Shown here piece by piece: positions 8,512 through 16,977 of a DNA stretch of 64,000 nucleotides (positions within the stretch are counted from its first letter, which is position 1; the number at the start of each line of letters is the position of its first letter). The notes under the pieces were generated by a model. That model saw only the letters and a program-made list of their open reading frames with translations, was not told the DNA's origin and did no database searches. Both the position numbers and the translations under genes were made by a program. This DNA comes from Lactobacillaceae bacterium. GTDB lineage: Bacteria > Pseudomonadota > Alphaproteobacteria > RF32 > CAG-239. Where the stretch lies: contig JAISVX010000002.1 in assembly GCA_031271345.1 (NCBI GenBank), positions 50,666 through 114,665 on the forward strand, written 5' to 3'.

Positions 8512-10586
8512 TACATCTTTTTAATTAAGCCGGAGACTAAATCAAGTTTGTAAAAATCCTTATCTTTCATTTTTTCATTATATACGCCTGCAGCTTCCAA
8601 AGCAAAAATGTTTGGCTGATGGGATGAAAAGTTTCTGGGGAAAGAAACAGAATCGATATTTTTCATCAAATATTCTTTTGTCGTTTTCGCATCTTTAACC
8701 GTATTTTTTATCAAGCCGTTTCTATTTGAAAACATATTTGTAAAAGCGAAGATTGCGTATATTGCGGCAATAATCAGCAGTGCCGACAAAGTGTTTAAGA
8801 CGCTTAGAAGTATTGCGAATGCGAATATTATGAGTAAGATGGCAAATGTTCTGTAGAGATATTTAATCCATCTTTGGCTGAACCTTTTAGTCAAGAGCCA
8901 AATAGATAAGGCAATTGCGATGTCGGAAAAAACCATAATAGCCATATTATAAGGCGGACTGTATGCGAGCATTGCTATTCCAACCTGAGACAACAACAGC
9001 ATAGCCGCGCTGAAAATAATATATCCAAAGTTTATTTTTAACAGAAAATTTCTGACTCTGTCTTTGGTGTCTTTTTCAATCAGCGCATAAGCTCTGTTTA
9101 TTTTTAAGGCGTTTGCCCTGTCGAAAACGATTACGGATTCTTTGTTTACAAATAAATTATTTACCGCAAGCCTTTCATTTTTGCTCAAACTTCCAAGGCT
9201 GTCCGTAAGTTTTATGAGCGAGTTTTCTTTTATATCGATGATATTTCTTTTATAAAGCTCTAAAATAAAAGAGCCGAAAGATATTTTATCAAAAATATTT
9301 TTAGTTAAATATCTTAATATCGGTCCGTTTCTTTGGATTGAATATTTAGAGTTTGTTTTGTTATCGGATATAAATATCCAAGATACGAAATATGCGCCGA
9401 CAATCGCCAGAAGTCCTAAAATTGTTAAAATTATGTCGCCGTAATCATCAATAATCCAGTCAATTTTTTTATTTACGTCAACAGGAATAAAGTTTTTGCT
9501 GTCAATGGATACGATTATATCCATGCTTTCGCCGACAAAAACGGGTCTTGTGCTTATAAAGCCCAAAATATTTTCGTTGTCTCTGATATATCTGGCGCTG
9601 CTCATGTCAATGCCGTTTGTGCTGTTGATAAAAGCCGTTCTGCCCAAATCAGGAACATTTCCGGGCATTCGCAGAATTGCTCCGACGCGGGCAACAATAA
9701 GGTTCCAGTTTTTGCCGGTTATATTCCAGTAAAACTCGCGGAAAGTATCATAATCAACAACTTGTCTGTCAACGATATATTCAAAATCATAAGTATAAAC
9801 TCCCGGCTCCAAAACATAATCATTTTTGGGTGATAAGATTAACAAGTTTCCCACTTCATCAATTTTATACTCAATCTCGCTGCCGTTAATTTTAACGCTC
9901 ACAAGATTGACATTTAGGTTGTATTTATCTCCCGCGCGCGAATATGAATATCTTGGAAGAGATTTTGATAAGCCGTTTTTTAACTTTTCTCCGTTTGCGA
10001 CCACAACGATTTTTTCGCTGACCTTGGTTAAGCCGGTGGGAAGGATTTCAATTTCGCTCATTAAATAAGGTATATGCTCAATTGCGGGGACGAGAACTTT
10101 TGTTCCTCCGGGCAGGGTTGCATTGACAGTTTGATAGTCTGGCTTTATCCATTGTTCCTGCTGGACGGATACGTTGGCGGGCTGGCTGTCCGTGCTTAAT
10201 TTGTTTTGACTCTGAGTTTGAGGTTTTCCGCTGACGCGCGCAAGGGCATTTTCATAAACCTGCTGGAAAAATCCTTTCTCTTCCCGCTTCATCATCTCTA
10301 TATATTCGTCGCTGGCGACAACATCGGTAGAGCTTACTTCTTTAGCCTCGTCCAAGGCTATTTCTGTTACAACCGCGCGTTTAATTCTTTTTTCCACATA
10401 GCTGTCATATTCGTCGGGCGTTTCAAATTCAGGCTCTTTGACTTTGCGTTTTCCTTGTTCTTTTTGTTTTCTCGCCTGATTAACCTGCATTTCCTGCAGC
10501 CCCGTAACGCTTCTTACGGCGCTATAGGAATTTGTGACAAAAAAGAATGTGGAAATGAAACAAAGTGTAAAAAAAAGTTTTCTCAT
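8511..10586 (-). CDS. DUF2207-domain membrane protein with N-terminal signal peptide
   Basis: About 691 residues. A signal peptide (MRKLFFTLCFISTFFFVTNSYSA) is followed by a charged, probably disordered stretch to about residue 150. The extracytoplasmic DUF2207 domain then shows GVYTYDFEYIVDRQVV and TFREFYWNITGKNWNL. A membrane helix follows near residue 385 (ILTILGLLAIVGAYFVSWIF), then a cytoplasmic region and more helices at about 520-630. DUF2207 proteins are uncharacterised. I chose the ATG at 10586 because an AAGG lies 10 bases upstream, while for the ATG at 10595 it would be 1 base away. Transcribed away from the gene at 10688. Confidence 0.82.
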   Translation of the reverse strand: MRKLFFTLCFISTFFFVTNSYSAVRSVTGLQEMQVNQARKQKEQGKRKVKEPEFETPDEYDSYVEKRIKRAVVTEIALDEAKEVSSTDVVASDEYIEMMKREEKGFFQQVYENALARVSGKPQTQSQNKLSTDSQPANVSVQQEQWIKPDYQTVNATLPGGTKVLVPAIEHIPYLMSEIEILPTGLTKVSEKIVVVANGEKLKNGLSKSLPRYSYSRAGDKYNLNVNLVSVKINGSEIEYKIDEVGNLLILSPKNDYVLEPGVYTYDFEYIVDRQVVDYDTFREFYWNITGKNWNLIVARVGAILRMPGNVPDLGRTAFINSTNGIDMSSARYIRDNENILGFISTRPVFVGESMDIIVSIDSKNFIPVDVNKKIDWIIDDYGDIILTILGLLAIVGAYFVSWIFISDNKTNSKYSIQRNGPILRYLTKNIFDKISFGSFILELYKRNIIDIKENSLIKLTDSLGSLSKNERLAVNNLFVNKESVIVFDRANALKINRAYALIEKDTKDRVRNFLLKINFGYIIFSAAMLLLSQVGIAMLAYSPPYNMAIMVFSDIAIALSIWLLTKRFSQRWIKYLYRTFAILLIIFAFAILLSVLNTLSALLIIAAIYAIFAFTNMFSNRNGLIKNTVKDAKTTKEYLMKNIDSVSFPRNFSSHQPNIFALEAAGVYNEKMKDKDFYKLDLVSGLIKKM

Positions 10587-10687
10587 AAAATCCATGCCTT
10601 GTTAACAAATAAGATATACTATTATATTTATATAATTCATTAGTATAAACTACGAGTATTAAAAAAAGATTATAAAAGGAGCATAAT

Positions 10688-11419
10688 ATGAAAAACTCAG
10701 TTGCGGCAGTTATTTTAGCGGCAGGAAAAGGAACAAGAATGAAATCTGATTTGCCAAAGGCGTTAATGCCTATTTGCGGCAAGCCGATGATTCGTCATAT
10801 AATAAACACTTTTGAAGGCATGGGTATAAAAGAAATCATACCCGTTATTGCTCCAGACCAAGAGATTATAGCAGAAGAAGTTGCTCCTTATAAAACTGCG
10901 GTTCAGGAAAAACAATTGGGAACTGGTCACGCTGTTTTAAGCGCCAGAGAAATGTTGAAAGGTTTTGCCGGCAAGATAATAGTTGCTTATGGAGATCATC
11001 CTATTATTACTGGAAAAACTTTTCAAAAAGTTTTAGATAAGCTCGATGATGGTTATGCCGTCGTGTTTGTAGGTTTTAGACCGGAAGACAGTTTGAGATA
11101 CGGTCGCCTTAAAATGCAGGGCGACGAGCTTGTCGACATTATCGAATTTAAAGATGCGACTGACGAAGAAAAGCAGATAAACTTCTGCAATTCTGGAGTT
11201 GTCGCTTTTAACGGTTCTAAAATGTTTGAGCTTCTTGACGGCGTTGGCAATGAAAATGCGGCGGGAGAATATTATCTTACGGATGTTGTAAAAGTCGCTC
11301 GCAAAAAAGGGCTAAAGAGCAGTGCGATTGAATGCGGCACAGAAGAAGTCGCGGGAGCAAATACTTTGGAAGAGCTTGCCGCTCTTGAAGGATATTTAAA
11401 GAAAAGACAAGGTAAATAA
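10688..11419 (+). CDS. Stand-alone GlmU-type sugar-1-phosphate uridylyltransferase domain
   Basis: A 243-residue nucleotidyltransferase very similar to the N-terminal half of GlmU, which makes UDP-GlcNAc from GlcNAc-1-P and UTP. Visible motifs: ILAAGKGTRMKSDLPKAL (nucleotide binding), QEKQLGTGHAV, YGDHP (metal-binding Asp), RYGRL, FCNSGVVAF, AAGEYYLTD, and AGANTLEEL near the end. The C-terminal left-handed beta-helix acetyltransferase domain of GlmU (about 220 more residues) is absent: the frame ends cleanly and an unrelated gene follows. Either a separate acetyltransferase or a second full GlmU exists elsewhere, or the substrate differs. Shine-Dalgarno AAGGAGCATAAT precedes the ATG. Confidence 0.88.
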   Translation: MKNSVAAVILAAGKGTRMKSDLPKALMPICGKPMIRHIINTFEGMGIKEIIPVIAPDQEIIAEEVAPYKTAVQEKQLGTGHAVLSAREMLKGFAGKIIVAYGDHPIITGKTFQKVLDKLDDGYAVVFVGFRPEDSLRYGRLKMQGDELVDIIEFKDATDEEKQINFCNSGVVAFNGSKMFELLDGVGNENAAGEYYLTDVVKVARKKGLKSSAIECGTEEVAGANTLEELAALEGYLKKRQGK

Positions 11420-11438
11420 TATATTGAAAGGTTTCTAG

Positions 11439-11939
11439 ATGCAGTTTATCAAAAGGCATTGGTTTGGGCTGATAGTTAGTATTGTAGTTTTTGTTTACAT
11501 ATTTTTATTTATAATAGTATTAACTTCCCCAAGACAGGATTTGCAGAAAAGAGGGTTCATTCCTTGTACGGAACAGTTCATTGCGGACGCGGAAAGCTGT
11601 AAGGGCAGCTGGTGCATGTTTAAGGCGGTTGGAAAAAACAGCCTTTGCGATTTTGGAGTGGTCGGCGATGGTTTTGCTGGCTGGATTAAAGGAGAGCAGT
11701 CAACGCCTTGGAACGGTTATATTTTTGAGCCGGAGATTGAGGTTATGGATGACGAACTGCGGGATTTTTATGATTCCAATCCCAACATATATAAAGACTT
11801 GGAAAAACTCCGCGAACTTAATCAAGAGCTTCAAAATGAGATTGATATAGAAGATGAAGCAGATTTTTCTGAAGATGCCGACATTGAGTTGGTTGAAGAA
11901 ATTTTATTGGAAGAGGAGCCTGAAATTGAAGAGCAATAA
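11439..11939 (+). CDS. Single-span membrane protein with acidic C-terminus, unknown
   Basis: A 166-residue protein with one N-terminal membrane helix (about residues 8-29, WFGLIVSIVVFVYIFLFIIVL). A small domain with four cysteines follows (IPCTEQF, ESCKGSWCMFKA, SLCDFG), and then a strongly acidic helical tail. The cysteines on the outer side of the membrane could form disulfides. Shine-Dalgarno AAAGG lies 8 bases before the ATG. It lies 19 bases after the uridylyltransferase gene and overlaps the peptidase gene by 14 bases, so the three form an operon. I do not recognise a family. Confidence 0.7.
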   Translation: MQFIKRHWFGLIVSIVVFVYIFLFIIVLTSPRQDLQKRGFIPCTEQFIADAESCKGSWCMFKAVGKNSLCDFGVVGDGFAGWIKGEQSTPWNGYIFEPEIEVMDDELRDFYDSNPNIYKDLEKLRELNQELQNEIDIEDEADFSEDADIELVEEILLEEEPEIEEQ

Positions 11940-13707
11940 ACTTCCTTCTTGGGATTTATCCGATTTATACAAAGGTACAAACGACGCCGGAATCAACAAA
12001 GATTTAGAAAAGTTTCGCAAGCTAAATAAAGATTTGGAAAAAAAATATAAAGGGAAAATTGCCGGGCTTAAAGCCGAAGAGTTTTTCGGAGCCGTTAAAA
12101 TATACGAAGAAATGTCAATCATTTCTCATGTTCTTGGGGCTTTTGCATATTTGAATATGGCAACCCAGATGAATAATCCCGAGGCGACGGCATTTTATCA
12201 GGATATTAGCGAGAAGCTGACTGATTACAGCATGCCGTCGGTCTTTTTCAGTCTGGAAATAAACCAGCTTCCAGATAGCAAAATAAAAGAATTTTTATCT
12301 AATAAAGATGTAAAAACGTATTCTCCATGGGTTAAGAGAATAAGAATGTTCAAAAAACATGAGTTGTCCGAGGAAGCGGAAAGTATTTTTTTAGAAAAAA
12401 ACGTTACCTCGGGCAGCGCATGGGTTCGTTTGTATGATGAAAAATCCGTTGAATTAAAGTATATTGTCAATGGCAAAGAATATAATGATTCGGAAATTTA
12501 TCTTTTGGTTCAAGACAAAAACAAAGAAATAAGACATAAGGCTGGAGCCGAGATAAATAAGGTTTGTAAAGAAAACGCCAGCCTTTTTGCTTTTATATAT
12601 AATATGATAATAAAAGATAAAGCGATTGAAAATAACAAGCGCAGCTTTAAAACGCCTATGTCTTCGATGTGTTTGGCAAATAATGTCGAAGATGATGTCG
12701 TGAATATTTTGGCAGATTCGGTTAAGGATAATTACGCTAAAATTGCGCATCGTTTTTATAAGCTTAAAGCCAAATGGCTTGGCGTTAAGAAAATAAGCTA
12801 CTGGGATAGAAACGCGCCGCTGCCGTTTGAAGAAGATACAAAATATTCTTGGGAGCAGTCCGTTCAAATAGTTCTTGACGCGTATAAAAAGTTTTCGCCA
12901 AAACTGTATAATCTGGCTCTGGATTTTTTTGATAAAGATTGGGTTGATGCGCCGACAAGAAACGGCAAAAGAAGCGGGGCTTTCGCGCACCCCGTATCAT
13001 CTTCCAAGCATCCGTACCTGTTTTTAAATTTTACCGGCCGCCAGAGGGATGTCCTTACTCTGGCTCACGAGCTTGGTCATGGCTGCCACATGAGATTGAG
13101 CCATAAACAGGGCGAGCTTCAGGATGACACGCCGTTAACTTTGGCGGAAGTCGCTTCGGTGTTCGCAGAGTCGTTGACCTTTAAGAAACTTCTCGGCGAT
13201 ACGGATAATGATAAATTGAAACTTTGTTTAATTGCGGCAAAAGTAAATGATATGATTAATACGGCAATAAGACAAATATCGTTTCATTTTTTTGAAAAAA
13301 AAGCGCACGACGAAAGGAAGAACGGGGAGCTTTCAATCGAAAAACTATCTCAAATCTGGCAGGAGGAGTTAAAGGCAAGCTTGGGAGAATGCGTTGAGAT
13401 TGATAATGCGGAATATGTCTGGTCAGAAGTCAGCCACTTTTTCCATGTACCTTTTTATGTTTACGCCTATTCTTTTGCGGACTGCGTTGTAAACTCTTTA
13501 TACAGCGTTTATCAGGAAGGCGGCGTAAAAGGTTTTGAAGATAAATATTTAACGCTTTTATCTGAAACGGGGGTTAAAAAATATGACGTGCTTCTTAAAC
13601 CTTTTGGTTTGGACGCAAAAGATAAAGACTTTTGGAATAAAGGATTGAGCGTAATATCTGGTTATATTGATGAGCTTGAAAGGCTTGATAAAAAGCTCAA
13701 ACTCTAA
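11926..13707 (+). CDS. pepF: Oligoendopeptidase F (M3B family zinc peptidase)
   Basis: Cytoplasmic oligopeptidase of about 593 residues (typical PepF about 600). The zinc-binding motif is in VLTLAHELGHGCHMRLS (HELGH), with the third ligand in the downstream TLAEVASVFAESLTF helix. The upstream RSGAFAHPVSSSKHPYLFLN is typical of the family. The frame is open from 11854, but I place the start at the TTG at 11926 because a strong Shine-Dalgarno (AGAGGAG) lies 7 bases before it and the extra residues would overlap the previous gene by 86 bases. It is the last gene of the 10688 operon, followed by a terminator. Confidence 0.93.
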   Translation: MKSNKLPSWDLSDLYKGTNDAGINKDLEKFRKLNKDLEKKYKGKIAGLKAEEFFGAVKIYEEMSIISHVLGAFAYLNMATQMNNPEATAFYQDISEKLTDYSMPSVFFSLEINQLPDSKIKEFLSNKDVKTYSPWVKRIRMFKKHELSEEAESIFLEKNVTSGSAWVRLYDEKSVELKYIVNGKEYNDSEIYLLVQDKNKEIRHKAGAEINKVCKENASLFAFIYNMIIKDKAIENNKRSFKTPMSSMCLANNVEDDVVNILADSVKDNYAKIAHRFYKLKAKWLGVKKISYWDRNAPLPFEEDTKYSWEQSVQIVLDAYKKFSPKLYNLALDFFDKDWVDAPTRNGKRSGAFAHPVSSSKHPYLFLNFTGRQRDVLTLAHELGHGCHMRLSHKQGELQDDTPLTLAEVASVFAESLTFKKLLGDTDNDKLKLCLIAAKVNDMINTAIRQISFHFFEKKAHDERKNGELSIEKLSQIWQEELKASLGECVEIDNAEYVWSEVSHFFHVPFYVYAYSFADCVVNSLYSVYQEGGVKGFEDKYLTLLSETGVKKYDVLLKPFGLDAKDKDFWNKGLSVISGYIDELERLDKKLKL

Positions 13708-13710
13708 AAA

Positions 13711-13740
13711 TAAAGCCCCTTTCAAAGGGGCTTTATTTAT
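13711..13740. terminator. Bidirectional terminator
   Basis: Perfect inverted repeat TAAAGCCCCTTT / AAAGGGGCTTTA (13711-13722 with 13724-13735), flanked by A- and T-rich sequence, between the ends of pepF and the opposing VirB8-like gene. Confidence 0.9.
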
Positions 13741-14522
13741 TAAAATCTTCTATAATCGTTGAGCATTCTGGCTTTAATATTTTCCATATAGCTTGCGCTG
13801 CTTCCGGGTTTACCCTGGTATCCGAGAGAAAAGTTTGTAACCGTAAATCCGTAAGGATTAATAAGAGCGGTGTTTTTTCTTTTCAGCTTCATATCAATGA
13901 AAGAAACGCGCATATTTGCCCTCCAAATATTTATATCCGGCTCTTTCCTTCCGGGAATATAGTCAAGAGTTTTAAACTGCGCCTGCCACAGCCATCGACC
14001 TGTCGGACGTATCCAGTCAATTTCGACATTGCGTTTGAGCTTGTTTTGCCTGAACATCATAATATTGAATTTGACATCGTTTTCCGCAAAATTTTGATAA
14101 ACCTGCGGAGTTGAGTACCAATATACCAGACCGCCTCTTCCCCATCTTGTCATAAGTTCGTCGTAGTCTGACGAAACAAGGTATCTGAACAAAATATATT
14201 CGGTAACATACTGTTCAATAATCAAATCCGTAACAGGAATGTTTAATTCGTCGGGTTCAAGTCTTTCCAGCTCGCTGAAATATTTATTAATTCCAAAAAA
14301 CTGCGGAGCCACGTTTCTTTGCGGCAGCATAAGATATATTGTGCTGGCGAGCATCATGTTAATACAGATGCCCACGCAGGCTATAATTATCAAAATTCGC
14401 GATGTCCAAAGGTATCTGCGCTCAGGCATGGCTGATACGTGTACTAATTCCGGGTAGCGACCCAAAACATCCGGGCTTTGTTTTTCCCGATATTTAAAAA
14501 TTGTTCGAAATATACCAAACAT
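13740..14522 (-). CDS. VirB8-like type IV secretion/conjugation protein
   Basis: A 260-residue protein with a cytoplasmic N-terminus, one membrane helix (about residues 42-66) and a periplasmic domain like VirB8/TrbF. The domain shows EQYVTEYILFRYLVSSDYDEL, then VYWYSTPQVYQNF, and ends with NPYGFTVTNFSLGYQ, which matches the NPLGFxVTxY signature near the VirB8 C-terminus. VirB8 proteins are assembly factors of type IV secretion channels in the inner membrane. No other vir gene is adjacent, but scattered vir genes are known in Rickettsiales. It is transcribed divergently from the TolC-like lipoprotein gene across a perfect dyad. Confidence 0.75.
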   Translation of the reverse strand: MFGIFRTIFKYREKQSPDVLGRYPELVHVSAMPERRYLWTSRILIIIACVGICINMMLASTIYLMLPQRNVAPQFFGINKYFSELERLEPDELNIPVTDLIIEQYVTEYILFRYLVSSDYDELMTRWGRGGLVYWYSTPQVYQNFAENDVKFNIMMFRQNKLKRNVEIDWIRPTGRWLWQAQFKTLDYIPGRKEPDINIWRANMRVSFIDMKLKRKNTALINPYGFTVTNFSLGYQGKPGSSASYMENIKARMLNDYRRF

Positions 14523-14531
14523 AATAAAGAA

Positions 14532-14571
14532 TTGACCTTTTGTTATAATATTTGCTATATAGTATATAGCA
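14532..14571 (+). promoter_or_regulatory. Promoter overlapped by a perfect 9-bp dyad (putative operator)
   Basis: TTGACC (14532-14537), an 18-base spacer and TATATA (14556-14561) form a sigma70-like promoter towards the lipoprotein gene at 14664. A perfect palindrome covers the -10: TGCTATATA-G-TATATAGCA (14553-14571). Its position is suited to a repressor acting on one or both divergent genes. Confidence 0.55.
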
Positions 14572-14663
14572 CGAATCTTGCATAAAAGTAAATAAATACT
14601 ATCAATATTTGAAAATATTGTTATATATTATAAAATATGAGTTCATAAAAAAGGGTCTTTATA

Positions 14664-16571
14664 ATGAAAAGAATATTGTTATCTTGCGCAGCTATACTAC
14701 TTCTCCTTAGTGCATGTAATTCTAACAAAGAAGTGGAAACAGACGTTGTCAGAGTCACTCCGTCTACGTCAGCATATTACTCAGACTGGGATAGGGCTAT
14801 CAGAGCCGATGTCGATATGCAAAACATGTTTGTTGCAACACCGCGTAAAATAGAAAAGCCGATTGATATGTACATGGCTATGGCTTTGGCTGTTAAATAC
14901 AACTTCTCGCGCAGAATGGTCAGCTATGAGCAGGCTATTGTCGAAGCGGGAAATGTTCCTGTCAATAAGCTGCCGGAAGTAATAACCAAAGCGGGTTATA
15001 TAAATGGAGACAATTTGTCGGATATGAGTTCGGAGTTGAAAGCAACTTGGAATATATTGGATATGTCGACTATGTACTACCAAAGCACAGATGCGGATTA
15101 TCAAAAAGATATAGCTTACGAGCAGAGTCGTAAGGTTATTCATAACATCCTGCAGGAAGCAAGAGTCCTTTACTGGAAATCATTGATGGCTCAAAAACTT
15201 CTTCCTGTTATGAACAACATGATTGAGTATATGACCTTAGAAGTTGACGAAATGAACATTAGAGCCAAAGAATATGCAAAACAGGGCAGAAATGTTTCAA
15301 CTGCTGAACTTGTTAAGAAAAGAGAATATATGGAAGCGATTAAAGAGTTGTCGGCTTTGAAAAGAGATGTCGAAACATCTGAAGCAAGACTTGCCGGCTT
15401 AATGGGTTTCCATCCTTCGACAGAGTTTAAACTGGTTGGCAAGGAATATGGCAACTTTGCTCTTCCAGAGCTTAAGAGCGACTTATCGACTCTTGAATGG
15501 CTGGCTCTTACAAACCGCCCGGAAATCAGAGTTCATGATACGTTTATAAAAAGCCAGGATTTGAAAATCGCGGTAAAAGAATTTAAAGATCCAAAGGAAA
15601 AAGAATATAAAAACGACCCTAGATATTATAACAGACTTTGGGCTGAAAAAGGTAAAGAAGTTGGTTTAAGCGTATTTGAAGATATTAAAAAACCTACTAT
15701 GAGAGGCATGGAAGATTTGCGCCGCCAAAGAATGTCTATGCTGGTGTTGAGTCAGGTTTATGTATCCTGGGCAAGACACGTCTCAGCGGTTGAAGATTAT
15801 CAGATAAATATGGAAATTGCCGATATATCTGAAGATATTGCCGAAGATGTAGCTTATGCTTTGGGAACAAAAGATTCTAAAAGCCATTTGGAAGCTGCAA
15901 GAGCTATTCAGGATGAAGCAAAAGCATATAGAGCATATATCGAATTGCAGGATTCATTGGGCAACTTGTATTCAACAGTCGGTTTAGACGCTCTTCCATA
16001 TTATATGGTTGGGGAAAAACCGTCAAAAGTTGCTTTCGCTTTAAGAGAATCTTTGGAAAGATGGCGCAAAGGCGAGTTTTTGCCGGATAACAGACCATAT
16101 CTGCTGGATATTCCGACAAAACGTCCTCCAATAAATTTAAGCTCCGCTAAACTGCTGCCGGATATTGAAGTGCAGGCAGGCGACAGAATAAATATTTCCA
16201 TACCTCAGGAAGTTTTTGATAAGGTGGATTTCAAAGGCAAAATCACTACTAAAGCGGGTTTGATAGATGATACCCCGCTGCCAAGCTGGCTGAGATATGA
16301 TGAAAAAACTTATACTCTTTCTGGCGTGGCTATGCCGACGGAAGCGGGTACTTACGCGATAAAGATATATATAATGGACGAGCGCAGCAATGTCGGCTAC
16401 CTGACATTTAAGATAATTGTTGTGGAACACTATGTTCCATCGATTCGCCTTCGCGGTCTTACAGACGGAAGAAGGGCTACAATTCTTAAAAGATGTATAG
16501 GCGACACATGCAAAGATGAATATATTGAGCAGACTTCTGTCGGCAAAGAGGTGGAAGCGAGATCAAAATAA
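14664..16571 (+). CDS. TolC-like outer-membrane lipoprotein with C-terminal Ig/cadherin-like domain
   Basis: A 635-residue protein. The lipoprotein signal ends at the lipobox LLSACNSN (Cys18). Residues about 60-480 are long amphipathic helices with the repeat pattern of TolC/OEP efflux channels, such as VIHNILQEARVLYWKSLMAQ and RPEIRVHDTFIKSQDLKIA. Residues about 510-600 form an Ig-like fold of the putative-Ig/cadherin type: LPDIEVQAGDRINISIP, LPSWLRYDEKTYTLSGVAM, EAGTYAIKIYIMD. A TolC-type protein with this tail is unusual. It may be the outer-membrane partner of a secretion or efflux system, perhaps linked to the divergent VirB8-like gene. Shine-Dalgarno AAAGGG precedes the ATG. Confidence 0.72.
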   Translation: MKRILLSCAAILLLLSACNSNKEVETDVVRVTPSTSAYYSDWDRAIRADVDMQNMFVATPRKIEKPIDMYMAMALAVKYNFSRRMVSYEQAIVEAGNVPVNKLPEVITKAGYINGDNLSDMSSELKATWNILDMSTMYYQSTDADYQKDIAYEQSRKVIHNILQEARVLYWKSLMAQKLLPVMNNMIEYMTLEVDEMNIRAKEYAKQGRNVSTAELVKKREYMEAIKELSALKRDVETSEARLAGLMGFHPSTEFKLVGKEYGNFALPELKSDLSTLEWLALTNRPEIRVHDTFIKSQDLKIAVKEFKDPKEKEYKNDPRYYNRLWAEKGKEVGLSVFEDIKKPTMRGMEDLRRQRMSMLVLSQVYVSWARHVSAVEDYQINMEIADISEDIAEDVAYALGTKDSKSHLEAARAIQDEAKAYRAYIELQDSLGNLYSTVGLDALPYYMVGEKPSKVAFALRESLERWRKGEFLPDNRPYLLDIPTKRPPINLSSAKLLPDIEVQAGDRINISIPQEVFDKVDFKGKITTKAGLIDDTPLPSWLRYDEKTYTLSGVAMPTEAGTYAIKIYIMDERSNVGYLTFKIIVVEHYVPSIRLRGLTDGRRATILKRCIGDTCKDEYIEQTSVGKEVEARSK

Positions 16572-16590
16572 TCGGGCAGCTTAAAAATAA

Positions 16591-16622
16591 AAAGAGGCAG
16601 GAGTTTTCCTGTCTCTTTTTTT
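16591..16622 (+). terminator. Rho-independent terminator
   Basis: Stem AAAGAGGCAGGA / TCCTGTCTCTTT (one G-U pair, 16591-16602 with 16607-16618), followed by a run of seven Ts. It lies 19 bases after the lipoprotein stop. Confidence 0.92.
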
Positions 16623-16977
16623 GTATTTTTAAGGATTTTTAGTCACTTTGGCGATTCGCCGGCATATTATTCGCGTTTTATGTAAAAACAATGGCTTAGT
16701 TGAAGATGTGATTTTTGTTAACCTTTTGTTTACTTTCATTAATGGTTTTATCCACTTTTTATAACTGAAAAAATTATAAGGTTTCTAACGGGTTGAGGCA
16801 TAAATGCAAAAAAATCTGGTTTTTTGTGTTGAGATAATGCGTCTTATGAATCATATTTAATTTAGTGATTTTTTCATCAAGAAACACAATATATAGTGTT
16901 TTTAATTTTTTATTAAACAATATATAGTATATAGTGGTTAGTTAGAGACAACTGCAAAAGTTAAGGAGCATAGAGAT
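16623..16977 (+). promoter_or_regulatory. Regulatory region upstream of the anaerobic RNR operon
   Basis: No gene is visible in this stretch of about 350 bases. It contains two NrdR boxes (entered separately), one near-consensus DnaA box TTATCCACT (16748-16756, one mismatch), and a CtrA-like TTAA-N7-TTAA pair (16902-16916) lying between the NrdR boxes. In AT-rich DNA the CtrA-like pair may be chance. The nrdD Shine-Dalgarno AAGGAG lies 12 bases before the start. Confidence 0.5.
16884..16930 (+). promoter_or_regulatory. Tandem NrdR boxes
   Basis: Box 1, ACACAATATATAGTGT (16884-16899), matches the NrdR consensus exactly. Box 2, AAACAATATATAGTAT (16915-16930), has two changes in the outer bases. 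Their starts are 31 bases apart, the three-helical-turn spacing known for cooperative NrdR binding. They end 47 bases before the nrdD start, so NrdR repression of this operon by dATP/ATP status is strongly suggested. Confidence 0.9.

Noticed and set aside
13740..14522. DotI/IcmL of a type IVB system
   Set aside because: Same fold family as VirB8, but the terminal NPYGFTVTNF motif fits VirB8/TrbF better and no other dot/icm gene is seen.
16902..16916. CtrA binding site upstream of nrdD
   Set aside because: TTAA-N7-TTAA is present, but this AT-rich region would yield it by chance. Kept only as a mention.
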